DNA of 64,000 nucleotides from Candidatus Kapaibacterium sp. (lineage in GTDB: Bacteria; Bacteroidota; Ignavibacteria; Kapaibacteriales; UBA7675): NCBI GenBank assembly GCA_028284775.1, contig JANQRB010000139.1, positions 124,001-188,000 of the forward strand, given 5' to 3'. Under the pieces are notes generated by a model. It ran no database searches. It was not told the DNA's origin and saw nothing but the letters and a program-made list of their open reading frames with translations. Position 1 is the stretch's first letter. Each line of letters opens with the position of its first letter. Below are positions 55,639 to 64,000 of this stretch, in pieces. The position numbers and the translations under genes are program-made.

Positions 55639-55758
55639 TTACTTGAGCACAAAGACCATCGCCACAAGCAACAATAGCGACACAACAAACACTATCGCCA
55701 GCCGCTTTCCTTGCTGCGACTTTTTGGGATCGATTTTCTTGCGGTGTTTTTTGCTCAT
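55639..55758 (-). CDS. 39-residue single-span membrane protein
   Basis: A short frame with a Lys/Arg-rich head (MSKKHRKKIDPKKSQQGKR) and one hydrophobic span (LAIVFVVSLLLLVAMVFVL). AAGG lies about ten bases before the ATG. The positive-inside head and the clean span are what a real small membrane protein shows. It is convergent with the TPR gene, 14 bases away. Function unknown. Confidence 0.6.
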   Translation of the reverse strand: MSKKHRKKIDPKKSQQGKRLAIVFVVSLLLLVAMVFVLK

Positions 55759-56019
55759 CCCTTATGCACCTTAATTGAATCTGCAGGCTGATTTTTTTGT
55801 GCGTATTTTGTGTTCTCGATTGAACGGGAGCAGTGTTGAGGCACTGCTGCGACCGATATTACAAAATAAATTCTGCTAACGCAATATCGAGATTACGATC
55901 ACTCGCTTCGAGTGCGGTCACATCAACGGAACGCTCAGTCGTCCATCGCTGACGGCAGTTGCGGCGATTCGTAAACCTTATCCTGGCAGCACTCGTCTTA
56001 GGCCCCTAGAGGACGAGGT

Positions 56020-56613
56020 ATGCAGAGTCGGCAGGAAGAAAGTGATAGCCGGTCAATACAAGTCGGCAGTGCTTTCAGTGAATTGTTGCGCCAGCATCGG
56101 CAACAGGTATACAATATGGCCTTCGACCTGACCGGCGATCAGGCCGAAGCTGAAGATCTGGTACAGGATGTCTTTATCAAGGTCTTCAATGCTCTCGCGT
56201 CCTTTCGCGGCGATGCCAAGCCAAGCACATGGCTGTATCGCATCACTGTGAATGCCTTTATCGACCGGTCGCGAACCAAGGCATTCGCCGCCAGTCGGCA
56301 GAGTGAAGATTTTCGCGACGATCGTTCGTATCAATCATACGATTTGCCGGAACACGGGGCCTCTAATCCGGAATCGCAGACGGCTTCAGGTCAGATTCAA
56401 CAACACATCAGCCTGGCATTGGCTACCTTGTCGCCGCAGCAGCGGGCGGTGTTTGTGATGCGACATTATCAACATCTGGCGCTGAAAGAAATTGGACAGA
56501 ATCTCGGCATCTCGGAAGGAACGGTTAAAAGTCTGCTTTTTCGGGCTATCAGGAAACTCCAACATGCATTATCCTTTTATCGCAAGGAACTCGGACTGGA
56601 GGAAAAACAATGA
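56020..56613 (+). CDS. ECF RNA polymerase sigma factor
   Basis: A 197-residue group IV sigma factor. Region 2 has VYNMAFDLTGDQAEAEDLVQDVFIKVF and STWLYRITVNAFIDRSR. Region 4 has LATLSPQQRAVFVMRHYQHLALKEIGQNLGISEGTVKSLLFRAIRKL. Such factors answer envelope stress or other outside signals when released by their anti-sigma factor. The stop overlaps the start of the next gene (ATGA), so the pair is translated together. Confidence 0.94.
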   Translation: MQSRQEESDSRSIQVGSAFSELLRQHRQQVYNMAFDLTGDQAEAEDLVQDVFIKVFNALASFRGDAKPSTWLYRITVNAFIDRSRTKAFAASRQSEDFRDDRSYQSYDLPEHGASNPESQTASGQIQQHISLALATLSPQQRAVFVMRHYQHLALKEIGQNLGISEGTVKSLLFRAIRKLQHALSFYRKELGLEEKQ

Positions 56614-57413
56614 CTAGGCGCCCAGAATTCGAGGAGCTGCTTCCCGGCGCGCTCTATGGTCAGCTCACTAACGATGAGCAGGCATTTTTTGACGAATATC
56701 TCGCAGCCAGTCCGGAGCTGCAGCGGGACTTCGAGCAGGCACAAGAAACTCTGGCTGTTATGGATCGTCGCGAACGTCCACAGCCGGGTCCCGCGTTCTG
56801 GCAGGCGCTGGAGAACCGGATCACCGATCGCAGTCGCGCGTCCTCTCAATCCCGGAGCGGCGGCGCCAAAGCTGAAATTGTAGCACTTCGATCGGCCGGA
56901 TTAAAACGTCTCGCGCGCTTCGCCATCGCAGCCTGTCTTTTGATCAGCGGAATTCTCATCGGACGCATGATACCGGCCGAGCGCAGTGTACCCCTTGCCT
57001 ATGTCGATCGGGATGCTTCGGCCAACAACATCCTGGTGTCCTCTGTGTCAGATGCCGACCTCCGCAATCGCGTACGTTCCTACCTGGAGCGATCCTCGCT
57101 GCTGCTGATGGCAGGCGGTCGCACCGGTCTCAGTCAGGCCGCGCTCTCGGCTTGCGATTTTGACCTGGGCTATCAAAAAGAAATGTCGCATCAGCTCTTG
57201 CACCAGACACGCGAACTTCAGCGCGAACTTTATGCACGCCAGGGCAGCGACCACGTTGCCTTCGCGGCCCTCGTCGCCGAGATCGAAAGCTATCTGCTGC
57301 AAATCAGCCATCTGGAGTCGATGAGCGACATCACCTCCGTCCAACCCCTGCACTCGGAAATGGAAGAATTGTTCTGTCAGGTCAAGTGTAATCTGGCGGA
57401 TGTACAGCCCTGA
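56610..57413 (+). CDS. Membrane anti-sigma factor (no zinc motif)
   Basis: A 267-residue protein. The N-terminal helix bundle (LLPGALYGQLTNDEQAFFDEYL) resembles the anti-sigma domain that holds ECF factors, but the HxxxCxxC zinc motif of ZAS proteins is missing. One membrane segment lies at about 101-122, followed by a 145-residue periplasmic part without known domains. Start overlaps the sigma gene by four bases, the classic layout of a sigma/anti-sigma pair. The role is inferred from that. Confidence 0.8.
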   Translation: MTRRPEFEELLPGALYGQLTNDEQAFFDEYLAASPELQRDFEQAQETLAVMDRRERPQPGPAFWQALENRITDRSRASSQSRSGGAKAEIVALRSAGLKRLARFAIAACLLISGILIGRMIPAERSVPLAYVDRDASANNILVSSVSDADLRNRVRSYLERSSLLLMAGGRTGLSQAALSACDFDLGYQKEMSHQLLHQTRELQRELYARQGSDHVAFAALVAEIESYLLQISHLESMSDITSVQPLHSEMEELFCQVKCNLADVQP

Positions 57414-57509
57414 GAGGCGATCGCAGGAGTACGATCGTAGCAGAGCGCCCCGGCTCGTGCAGCACAAGCGCGGGCATTAGAACACAGCCCATTAACTGGA
57501 GACAATCAG

Positions 57510-58226
57510 GTGAATCGATATTTGTTGACTTTAATGGCCTTCGTCTTATTCGGCGCAGCCGCCGCTTTTGCGCAGCCGCGTCTGGAAATCGTCGGCGGCA
57601 ATACCTACAATTGGGGAAATGTACCTCGTGGCGATGACTCGCTCACGGCCAGGATCGAGCTACGCAATGCCGGCGATAAAGAACTGAAAATCGACACTGT
57701 CAGACCCTCCTGCTCGTGTACGGCAGCGCCGCTCGACAAAAAAAATCTGAAGCCCGGCGAATCGACCTATATGAACGTAACCCTTAATGTGAAAGGAAAA
57801 AGCGGCAATATCCAAAAAAATATCACCCTGACGACCAATGATCCCAAGAAGCCGAATACCTACCTGACCTTAAAAACTAAAATCGTCGTTCCGATCGCCA
57901 ACAATCCCCAGTACTTTCAATTTCCAAAACTTGTCGTAGGCCAGCCGGCTCGCTCGACGATGGATCTGCACAACACAACCGGTGATATCGTCATCCTGGT
58001 CGATGTCGCGACCGACAAAAATACCAGTGTCGACCTGGATACGCCGGTCTCGCTTATGCCGGACGAAAAACTCAGCGTCAACGCCACGGTTACGCCCCGC
58101 AAAGCGGGCTACTTCAACACACGCATAACCATCAAAACCAGCCATCCCGACCAGGCTTCCTTTGATCTGAAAGGATATGGCAAGGCGGAAGAAGCCCTGG
58201 CGGAAAAGGCCGGTGCGCAGGAGTGA
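57510..58226 (+). CDS. DUF1573 periplasmic protein
   Basis: A 238-residue protein with a GTG start and a signal peptide (LLTLMAFVLFGAAAAFAQP). It holds a DUF1573 domain with NWGNVPRGDDSLTARIELRNAGDKELKI and the VRPSCSCTAAPLDKK Cys pair, then a second Ig-like region (about 125-225). Proteins of this type are common in Bacteroidota and bind partners in the periplasm. Exact role unknown. It may be a target of the sigma factor upstream. Confidence 0.85.
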   Translation: MNRYLLTLMAFVLFGAAAAFAQPRLEIVGGNTYNWGNVPRGDDSLTARIELRNAGDKELKIDTVRPSCSCTAAPLDKKNLKPGESTYMNVTLNVKGKSGNIQKNITLTTNDPKKPNTYLTLKTKIVVPIANNPQYFQFPKLVVGQPARSTMDLHNTTGDIVILVDVATDKNTSVDLDTPVSLMPDEKLSVNATVTPRKAGYFNTRITIKTSHPDQASFDLKGYGKAEEALAEKAGAQE

Positions 58227-58420
58227 CAGCCGGAGCGCTGCAATTTTTCTGAGCTGTTGAACGACGAATCGTTAACAACGGCAAGATTCACTGTTGGCGC
58301 GTATCTGCTAAAAAGCGCATTGGCAATCGCTGCAAAAGCCCTATTTTTGCGGGGGCTCGGATAGGTCTGAGCCATTCATCTCCCAAAACTCTTGTTAACC
58401 AGCATTGAAGGATTTCCCCG

Positions 58421-58999
58421 ATGCCCACGACACCCATAGCTTTGCAGGCCCTCTTTCCCACTCGCCCGATCACAGCCCGGCATTCGGCGGGTCTCGTTAT
58501 CGCCGGCTCGCTCATCGTCGCGGTTTGCGCGCAGATAAACGTTCAGCTCCCTTTTGCACTGGTACCGATTACCGGTCAAACCTTCGGCGTCCTGTTGGTG
58601 GGAGCGCTGCTTGGCAGTCGACTTGGCGCGCTGGCGCTGCTGGCCTACCTGGCTGAGGGAATTGCTTTCCTGCCTGTCTTTGCCGGCGGTGCGGCGGGAC
58701 CGATGCACCTCGCCGGACCGACGGGTGGTTATCTTGCCGGCTTTGTTCCGGCGGCCTGGCTGGCTGGCTGGTTGGTTGAAAAGGGCTGGGATCGTACACC
58801 GTGGCTCGCGACGGCGGCGATGGTTTTGGGCACGGCCTTGATTTTTCTTTGCGGTCTCACCTGGCTGGCAATGTATGTTCCGCCGGAGGCGCTACTGACG
58901 GCCGGACTGACACCGTATCTGCCCGGCGCTGCGATAAAGATCGGATTGGCGGCCCTTCTCCTGCCGTCCCTGCGAACTCTCATCAAGACGCGTGACTGA
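58421..58999 (+). CDS. bioY: Biotin transporter BioY
   Basis: A 192-residue S-component of an energy-coupling transporter, with six membrane spans. Family blocks are INVQLPFALVPITGQTFGVLLVGALLGSRLG and FAGGAAGPMHLAGPTGGYLAGF. It takes biotin across the inner membrane, with or without the BioMN energy module, which is not here. Its last 17 bases overlap the convergent trhO gene. Confidence 0.94.
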   Translation: MPTTPIALQALFPTRPITARHSAGLVIAGSLIVAVCAQINVQLPFALVPITGQTFGVLLVGALLGSRLGALALLAYLAEGIAFLPVFAGGAAGPMHLAGPTGGYLAGFVPAAWLAGWLVEKGWDRTPWLATAAMVLGTALIFLCGLTWLAMYVPPEALLTAGLTPYLPGAAIKIGLAALLLPSLRTLIKTRD

Positions 59000-59936
59000 T
59001 TGAAGAATCACCGGCGGCCTTGTAACTGTGTTTGGGCGCCTGTTCGCATTCGGCCGAGCAGGCGCCTCTGTGTTTTTGTTCACAGTTCCGACAGCAGACA
59101 AACACTTCGTGGCACTCCAGGTTGGCACAATTGAGCAGGCGATCGACCGCAGCGCCGCAGTGCAGGCACTTGGTAATAATTGAAGCATCCTCTGTCCGAT
59201 TGACACGCACGGCAATGCGTTCGTCGAACACATACATACTGCCTTCGAATAAGCGCCCCTGCACAACGTCGTCCTTGCCGTAACTGGCAATACCGCCACG
59301 CAACTGCGAAACCTTGCTGAAGCCTTCGTTGATCAGATAGCCCGATAGTTTTTCGCAGCGGATCCCGCCCGTGCAATAGGTCAGGATCGGTTTGTCTTTA
59401 TGGTCTTTCAGGTTTTTGCGAATCCAGCGCGGGAATTCGCGGAAACTCTTCACGTCGGGTCGAATCGCACCGCGAAAATGACCGAGGTCGTATTCATAGT
59501 CATTCCGGCCGTCGAGAATTATGACGTCCTTCTCATCCTGCATTGCCTGAAAAAATTCGATCGGATTTAAGTACTCGCCGGTTAACTCATTCGGATCGAT
59601 TGCCGCGCCCTCGCCGAAATTGACGAGCTGGGCAACCGGCTTTACGCTCAGACGGCCAAATACGTGCTTCTCCACTTCATCGATCTTAAACACCATATCC
59701 TCAAAGCGCGGATCCATCTGCAGCGCATTGATGTAAGCTTCGCACTGGTCGATCGTACCGGACAGCGTTCCGTTAATTCCCTCTTCGGCAATCAGAACCC
59801 GTCCTCTCACGCCCAGGGCCTGGCAGAATTTCAGGTGCCGCGCCGCGTATTCGCTATGCTGTGCCAGCGGCACGTACTTGTAATACAAAAGGACGCGATA
59901 TGGTTTTGGCTCGTGAACGAATCCGCTGGATTTCAT
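58983..59936 (-). CDS. trhO: tRNA uridine(34) hydroxylase, rhodanese family
   Basis: A 317-residue UPF0176/TrhO protein that hydroxylates U34 of some tRNAs. The N-terminal domain (about 12-110) contains EGINGTLSG. The rhodanese domain has the active Cys in ILTYCTGGIRCEKLSGYL. The C-terminal part carries a Cys-rich zinc-type cluster (CLHCGAAVDRLLNCANLEC, then CCRNCEQ and CSAECEQ). The overlap with bioY is only at the 3' ends. Confidence 0.93.
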   Translation of the reverse strand: MKSSGFVHEPKPYRVLLYYKYVPLAQHSEYAARHLKFCQALGVRGRVLIAEEGINGTLSGTIDQCEAYINALQMDPRFEDMVFKIDEVEKHVFGRLSVKPVAQLVNFGEGAAIDPNELTGEYLNPIEFFQAMQDEKDVIILDGRNDYEYDLGHFRGAIRPDVKSFREFPRWIRKNLKDHKDKPILTYCTGGIRCEKLSGYLINEGFSKVSQLRGGIASYGKDDVVQGRLFEGSMYVFDERIAVRVNRTEDASIITKCLHCGAAVDRLLNCANLECHEVFVCCRNCEQKHRGACSAECEQAPKHSYKAAGDSSISHAS

Positions 59937-60093
59937 GCTTGCTGCCGGCTTTAATACACAAAAAGTTCATTGATTCAATTGCGGCGCTAAAACGTCCTGT
60001 TTCCCGCGACGGCTAAGCTGCAGCCGCCTCTGATCTGCCCCCGACCGCTAGCAGGATATTTCCGCGACGCAACGGATTACACCGTGGCCGATG

Positions 60094-62148
60094 TCAATAA
60101 TCAATCAGCTTCTGCAAGCGCTGTGCGATATCGTCGACCGAAGGCACAACGGCATTCATCAGGTCGGGATTATAGGGAATCGGCACATCGGCGGTGGCTA
60201 GGCGTTCCACCGGCGCATCGAGGAATTCGAAAGCGTCTTGTGCAATGTTCGCTGCGATTTCAGCGCCGAAGCCGGAGGTCAGGAAGTCTTCGTGCAGCAC
60301 CAGGCAGCGATTCGTTTTATGCAGGGAGGTGAGCACCGTCGCCATATCGCAAGGGCAGATCGTCCGCAGGTCGATAATTTCGACATCGGCGGTCAGCTTC
60401 TTGACGGCCGCCTGAGCGCGGCTGACCATTTCACCCCAACTGACGATCGTGGCCTGACTGCCTTCCCGCACTATTGCCGCTTTACCGAAAGGCAGCACAT
60501 ACTCATCGCCGGGATAAGCGCTGCGGCCGGCCGAGGTGTCAAGCAGAGCGCGATGCTCCAGGAAAAATGTGGGGTCGTTGCCGCGCAGGGCCGAACGCAG
60601 CAGACCAACGGCATCGCGGGCATTAGAGGGAAAGGCGATCCGCCAGCCAAGGGTGTGAGCGAAAATTGCTTCATTGCTGACGCTGTGCCAGGGATCGCCG
60701 GTTTTTTTGCCGTAGCCGACGGGAATGCGTAATACGAGCGGAGCGGCAAAATCGCCATTGGTGCGCCAGCGGATCGTGCCGCAGTCGTTCATCTGCTCGG
60801 TTGCCGGGTCGGCGTATTTGCGAAACTGAATTTCCGGCACCGGCACGAGGCCCGCCATCGCCAGACCGACCGAGCGGCCCACGATTCCCTCTTCAGACAG
60901 CGACGTGTCGAAAACCCGGTCCTCGCCGAATTTACGCATCAGGTCCAGCGTCGCACCGTGAACGCCCCCTTTCACGGCCACATCTTCACCGAAAACGACG
61001 ACCCTGTCATTTTTGTCGAGCTCCACTTCCAGCGTCCGGCGAATTGCATCCACCATGTTCCAGCGCCGCTTCTCAGTCTCCTTCACGATTTCCGATGAAT
61101 GAGGCGCCTTAATCGCCTCGGCTGCCAGACCGCCGACTTGCTGAAAGTTGCGTCCGTCGCAAAACAGGTGCCGAAGTACATTGGTGGGATCGGGCCAGGC
61201 ATCCTTCAGTGCTTCATCGGCACCGCGGCGCACTTCGGCTAATACCTCGGCATCCAGTTCCTGCCACTTTTTCCTGGACAGAATGCGTTTGCTGCTCAGA
61301 AAGCGTTCGAGAGTGTGCAGGGGGTCACGCGCCTGCTCTTCTTTAATCTCCGCCTCAGACTTGTAAGATTGATTGTCATCGAAGGAGTGGCCGCAGAGAC
61401 GGGGCGCCTTCAGCCGTAGCAATACCGGCGATTTACGATCGCGTGTTTGAGCAACAGCCTGCTCCACGCAACGCAGCGCATCCTGCGGATCGGAGCCGTC
61501 ACCGTCGATAACCAGCAGATTGCCGAAGGACGCCAGGTTAGCTGCAATGTTACCGCCGGGTGTCTGCAGATGGCCGCCAACCGAGATACCATAACCGTTA
61601 TCTTCTATAAAAAAGATATATGGCAGGTTAAGAGTCGTGACAATATTCAACGCCGACCAAAATCCATTGGTCGCCACCGAAGCATCGCCGCCGAGAGCTA
61701 CGGCAACCGCGCCTTTCCACTCTTCTTGTTTCAAGGTCTCGGATCGATAGACGATGCCTTGCGCCCAGCCGACCGCCGGGGTGTATTGCGCGCCGACGTC
61801 GCCGCTGGTAGGCAGCACCGTCACACCCCGACGCGGCGGCATATTGTGCACCACGCCAATGTCGCGCCCGCCGTTACGGCTTGCGGCTTTGCCCAGCGGC
61901 CCCGCAAATGCTTCCTTGATACTCAGCCCCGCCGCCAGCATGAACGGGCGTGATCGGTAGTAAAGCGTCGCACAGTCATGGCCATGATTCATCATTCTGC
62001 CGAGCAGAATCTGAATCAACTCGTGGCCCTTGGCGGAAAACTGGTAAGTAATCTTGCCGGCCGGACGCAGCTCCGTTTCTTCTATGGTATCGATATGCCG
62101 CGATGTCAACAGAAGTCGGGCAACATCCACCCAATCTGCTTTGGTCAT
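60094..62148 (-). CDS. Fused alpha/beta E1 of a 2-oxoacid dehydrogenase complex
   Basis: A 684-residue thiamine diphosphate enzyme with both E1 halves in one chain. The alpha half (about 1-330) has the TPP motif GGDASVATNGFWSALNIVTTLNLP and ends EDNGYG. The beta half (from about 350) has VVFGEDVAVKGGVHGAT, LSEEGIVGRSVGLAMAGLVPVPEIQF and the C-terminal lyase-type domain. It decarboxylates a 2-oxoacid, most likely branched-chain, for transfer to E2 lipoyl. Branched-chain versus pyruvate cannot be settled from sequence alone. E2 and E3 are not in the window. Single-chain E1 is usual in FCB-group bacteria. Confidence 0.92.
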   Translation of the reverse strand: MTKADWVDVARLLLTSRHIDTIEETELRPAGKITYQFSAKGHELIQILLGRMMNHGHDCATLYYRSRPFMLAAGLSIKEAFAGPLGKAASRNGGRDIGVVHNMPPRRGVTVLPTSGDVGAQYTPAVGWAQGIVYRSETLKQEEWKGAVAVALGGDASVATNGFWSALNIVTTLNLPYIFFIEDNGYGISVGGHLQTPGGNIAANLASFGNLLVIDGDGSDPQDALRCVEQAVAQTRDRKSPVLLRLKAPRLCGHSFDDNQSYKSEAEIKEEQARDPLHTLERFLSSKRILSRKKWQELDAEVLAEVRRGADEALKDAWPDPTNVLRHLFCDGRNFQQVGGLAAEAIKAPHSSEIVKETEKRRWNMVDAIRRTLEVELDKNDRVVVFGEDVAVKGGVHGATLDLMRKFGEDRVFDTSLSEEGIVGRSVGLAMAGLVPVPEIQFRKYADPATEQMNDCGTIRWRTNGDFAAPLVLRIPVGYGKKTGDPWHSVSNEAIFAHTLGWRIAFPSNARDAVGLLRSALRGNDPTFFLEHRALLDTSAGRSAYPGDEYVLPFGKAAIVREGSQATIVSWGEMVSRAQAAVKKLTADVEIIDLRTICPCDMATVLTSLHKTNRCLVLHEDFLTSGFGAEIAANIAQDAFEFLDAPVERLATADVPIPYNPDLMNAVVPSVDDIAQRLQKLIDY

Positions 62149-62669
62149 AAGCTTTTTCTACACTCCGATCTTCGGGGAATAATGCACTATATCAAGGCTA
62201 CTCATTGATGCAGATTTTAAAATTACGAGTCTCGCGCGAGTTTTCATAATAGATGAGCAATCCGTTGGAAACCACAGCGACAATTCGGGCACGTTCGCTG
62301 CTGCGCCACTGCAAAACACAGCGCGGGTGGTGGATAATAATGACCAGAGCAGCCGAATGTGCGGTATGCCACCGATGCGGGTGTCCACGACCGACCTGTC
62401 ATGAAGCAATGCAAATGCGACTCGGCGTCCGCTCCGCACACCTACAAGATTGGCACAGCTTTTGATCGACTCCTTTGGAGCGGAAGTCCCGAAGCCTCCG
62501 GAAGCGGGACGCGCTCGCTGACGCTGCATCGTTTTTGCGGAACGCGCCATCCGACCCTGCCTGGCAATGATGGCGTACAGCTGCCGACCGGTCTGATATC
62601 CGGCACGGAGCACCGTCTGAGGATCCAGAGTCGCGATCGGCCCTGCGCCAACCAGCCAAGGAGCTGCCG
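62149..62669. other. Spacer before the flagellar genes
   Basis: 521 bases between the divergent E1 and FlhB-domain genes. One + strand frame (about 62180-62520) has protein-like stretches such as LAQLLIDSFGAEVPKPPE but is broken by in-frame TGA codons and has no start. It may be a decayed gene, perhaps flagellar. This is a weak inference. Promoters for both neighbours should lie here. Confidence 0.4.
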
Positions 62670-63035
62670 ATGAAAGAACGCAAACCCTCGTCGATGGCGC
62701 GAGCGGTAGCACTTACATACAGTCCCGATCAGGACAGCGCCCCCATGGTTTCGGCCAAGGGCAGCGGATTGCTGGCGCAAAAGATTCTGGATATCGCGCG
62801 CGAACGCGATATCCCGATTCGCAAAGATCCGGACCTGATTGACCTGCTCGCTTCGGTCGATCTGATGGAAGAGATTCCGCCCGCGCTGTACACGGCTATT
62901 GCCGAGGTGCTGGCCTTCATTTACAACGTGAACGAAGAGCAGCAGCAACTTGTGATATCCACGATGGACAACGACAATGCTGAAAGCAATTTACACGGCC
63001 GCGCTGGGGATGATGCCCCAACAGACCAAACTTGA
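62670..63035 (+). CDS. FlhB C-terminal-domain protein (FlhX-type export switch)
   Basis: A 121-residue protein equal to the cytoplasmic C-terminal domain of FlhB/YscU. ARAVALTYSPDQDSAPMVSAKG, GLLAQKILDIARERDIPI, DLIDLLASVDLMEEIPPALYTAIAEVLAFIY follow the family from end to end. The membrane part and the NPTH self-cleavage site are missing, as in stand-alone FlhX proteins that can replace the cleaved FlhB domain in flagellar export. A second ATG lies eight codons on. Its 3' end overlaps flgF by 59 bases in another frame. Confidence 0.85.
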   Translation: MKERKPSSMARAVALTYSPDQDSAPMVSAKGSGLLAQKILDIARERDIPIRKDPDLIDLLASVDLMEEIPPALYTAIAEVLAFIYNVNEEQQQLVISTMDNDNAESNLHGRAGDDAPTDQT

Positions 63036-63753
63036 ATCCGCGGCGAACAATATCGCCAATGCCCAGACGACCGGCTTCAAACGAGAGGGCGTCTTCCAGC
63101 AAAGCCTCATCGAAGCCCGCGACAACCTCCATAATGTGGCAGGCGACATCGAGCAGGATGATCCCCGGTCGTCGCGCTATGCGGACTTCGCGCAGGGTTC
63201 ATTCGAAAAAACCGATAACCCCTTTGACCTGGCGATCGATGGCAAAGGCTATTTTATGCTGCTCGATGAGAATGGCGACGAAAGTTTCACGCGCGCCGGC
63301 CGTTTCGCGCTGGCGGCGGACGGCAGCATCGTTGCACCCGACGGCAAAGCGTTGCTGGGTGACGGCGGTCCGCTCGTTATCCCCGAATTCCTGACGCGGC
63401 GGACCTCGCCGCAGGACGAGCAACCGCTGGAATTGCGGGTACGCGAAACGGGCGAAGTATTCGTGAACCAGGAATTCCTCGGACGCGTGCAGATTGTGGA
63501 CATACAGAATCCGCAGACAATGCAGCGACTGAGCGGCACACAGTTTGCACCGACCGAAGAAACCTTCTTTAATGCCATTCCAGCCGAAGATCTTCATCTT
63601 AAACAGGGATTTCTGGAATTGTCCAATGTCGACATCGTGCAGGAAATGGTGGAAATGATACACTTGCAGCGCGGCTTCGAACTTGGTCATCGCGTTATAA
63701 ACACAAATGACGGCACGTTGGAGCGCAGCATCGAAATCGGCCGCGTACTGTAA
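62977..63753 (+). CDS. flgF: Flagellar proximal rod protein FlgF
   Basis: A 258-residue rod protein. The N-terminus [36 protein letters not shown] is the conserved flagellar rod/hook start, and the centre has [12 protein letters not shown] and [13 protein letters not shown]. The C-terminal helix ends [30 protein letters not shown]. FlgF builds the proximal rod in the periplasm. No strong ribosome binding site precedes the ATG. Coupling to the upstream overlapping gene is possible. Confidence 0.92.
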   Translation: MLKAIYTAALGMMPQQTKLESAANNIANAQTTGFKREGVFQQSLIEARDNLHNVAGDIEQDDPRSSRYADFAQGSFEKTDNPFDLAIDGKGYFMLLDENGDESFTRAGRFALAADGSIVAPDGKALLGDGGPLVIPEFLTRRTSPQDEQPLELRVRETGEVFVNQEFLGRVQIVDIQNPQTMQRLSGTQFAPTEETFFNAIPAEDLHLKQGFLELSNVDIVQEMVEMIHLQRGFELGHRVINTNDGTLERSIEIGRVL

Positions 63754-63772
63754 ACTATGCAAGGAAGGCGAT

Positions 63773-64000
63773 ATGGATAAGACTTTGTTAACGGCCGCAA
63801 CCGGTCTCTCGGCGCAGCAGCGCTACGTCGAGATTATTGCCAACAACCTGGCCAATGCCAATACGACGGGCTATAAACGCGTTCGTCCCGAGTTTCACGA
63901 CTTGCTCTATGAAACGCTGCGCCCTGCGGGCAATACGCAGTTTTTCGGTTCCGAACCTTCCAATGAAGTTCAAATCGGCGCCGGTACCGAGCTGGTAGGC
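63773..64000 (+). CDS. flgG: Flagellar distal rod protein FlgG (start only)
   Basis: The first 76 residues are visible before the window ends. [36 protein letters not shown] is the rod-protein start and [16 protein letters not shown] matches FlgG rather than FlgF. AAGGAAGG precedes the ATG. It follows flgF by 19 bases, the usual operon order. The rest lies outside. Confidence 0.92.
   Translation, partial: MDKTLLTAATGLSAQQRYVEIIANNLANANTTGYKRVRPEFHDLLYETLRPAGNTQFFGSEPSNEVQIGAGTELVG

Noticed and set aside
1-64000. CRISPR array, tRNA, rRNA, insertion sequence or prophage
   Set aside because: No regularly spaced repeats, cloverleaf pattern, rRNA-like block, transposase or phage structural gene was recognised by reading the sequence. 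Short degenerate cases could be missed without a search.

Overview
The window reads as chromosome of a Gram-negative, flagellated, chemotactic heterotroph. The outer-membrane signs are an LpxH-type lipid A enzyme, BamD, Lgt and several lipoproteins. Motility signs are flgF and the start of flgG at the right edge, a FlhB C-domain protein and a CheV. A PD40/OmpA-type lipoprotein, a DUF6660-like protein beside metal-efflux genes, a DUF1573 protein, a single-chain alpha/beta 2-oxoacid dehydrogenase E1 and generally weak ribosome binding sites point to the Bacteroidota/Chlorobi/Ignavibacteria (FCB) area. No rRNA or marker set is present, so the taxon stays an inference.

Layout. 1-122 is the tail of an unknown gene. 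123-1911 is a long AT-rich stretch with no convincing gene. 1912-6519 is the most unusual locus: three tandem genes for 56-57 residue peptides with a double-glycine-type leader (LTLDEMTQIDAG), then a C39-peptidase ABC exporter and a HlyD-type adaptor. Together these are a complete inner-membrane processing and export machine for small peptides. Two large histidine kinases follow on the other strand (6507-11819), with no response regulator beside them.

12199-36669 is mostly housekeeping: lgt, an S9 peptidase, a DUF1232 protein, rsmI, a YggS-type PLP protein, purine nucleoside phosphorylase, a beta-propeller lipoprotein, cheV, pta, lpxH, a UvrD/PcrA helicase, dapB, an ftsE-like ATPase, acs, an acyl-CoA thioesterase, bamD, thyX, hutH, pdxH, a ribosomal cluster (58-residue protein, rpmE, rpsR) and glutamate dehydrogenase. 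36782-39126 pairs a HisC-type aminotransferase with 4-hydroxyphenylpyruvate dioxygenase, which together would give tyrosine to homogentisate. Next come a PD40 lipoprotein, asparaginase, alanine racemase, a mannose-1-phosphate guanylyltransferase/RlpA pair and an unrecognised membrane protein.

47249-52525 is a heavy-metal RND efflux operon (adaptor, pump and a Cys-rich secreted protein) without the usual outer-membrane channel gene. After it lie kptA, an alpha/beta hydrolase-OsmC fusion, a TPR protein, an ECF sigma/anti-sigma pair, a DUF1573 protein, bioY, trhO and the fused E1. The right edge enters a flagellar rod operon.

The candidate for an undescribed system is 1912-6519. The predicted mature peptide is identical in all three copies although ten of its codons differ synonymously, while the leader varies. 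That is the reverse of the usual bacteriocin pattern and argues that the secreted peptide itself is under strong selection. No tRNA, rRNA, CRISPR array, insertion sequence or prophage was recognised.
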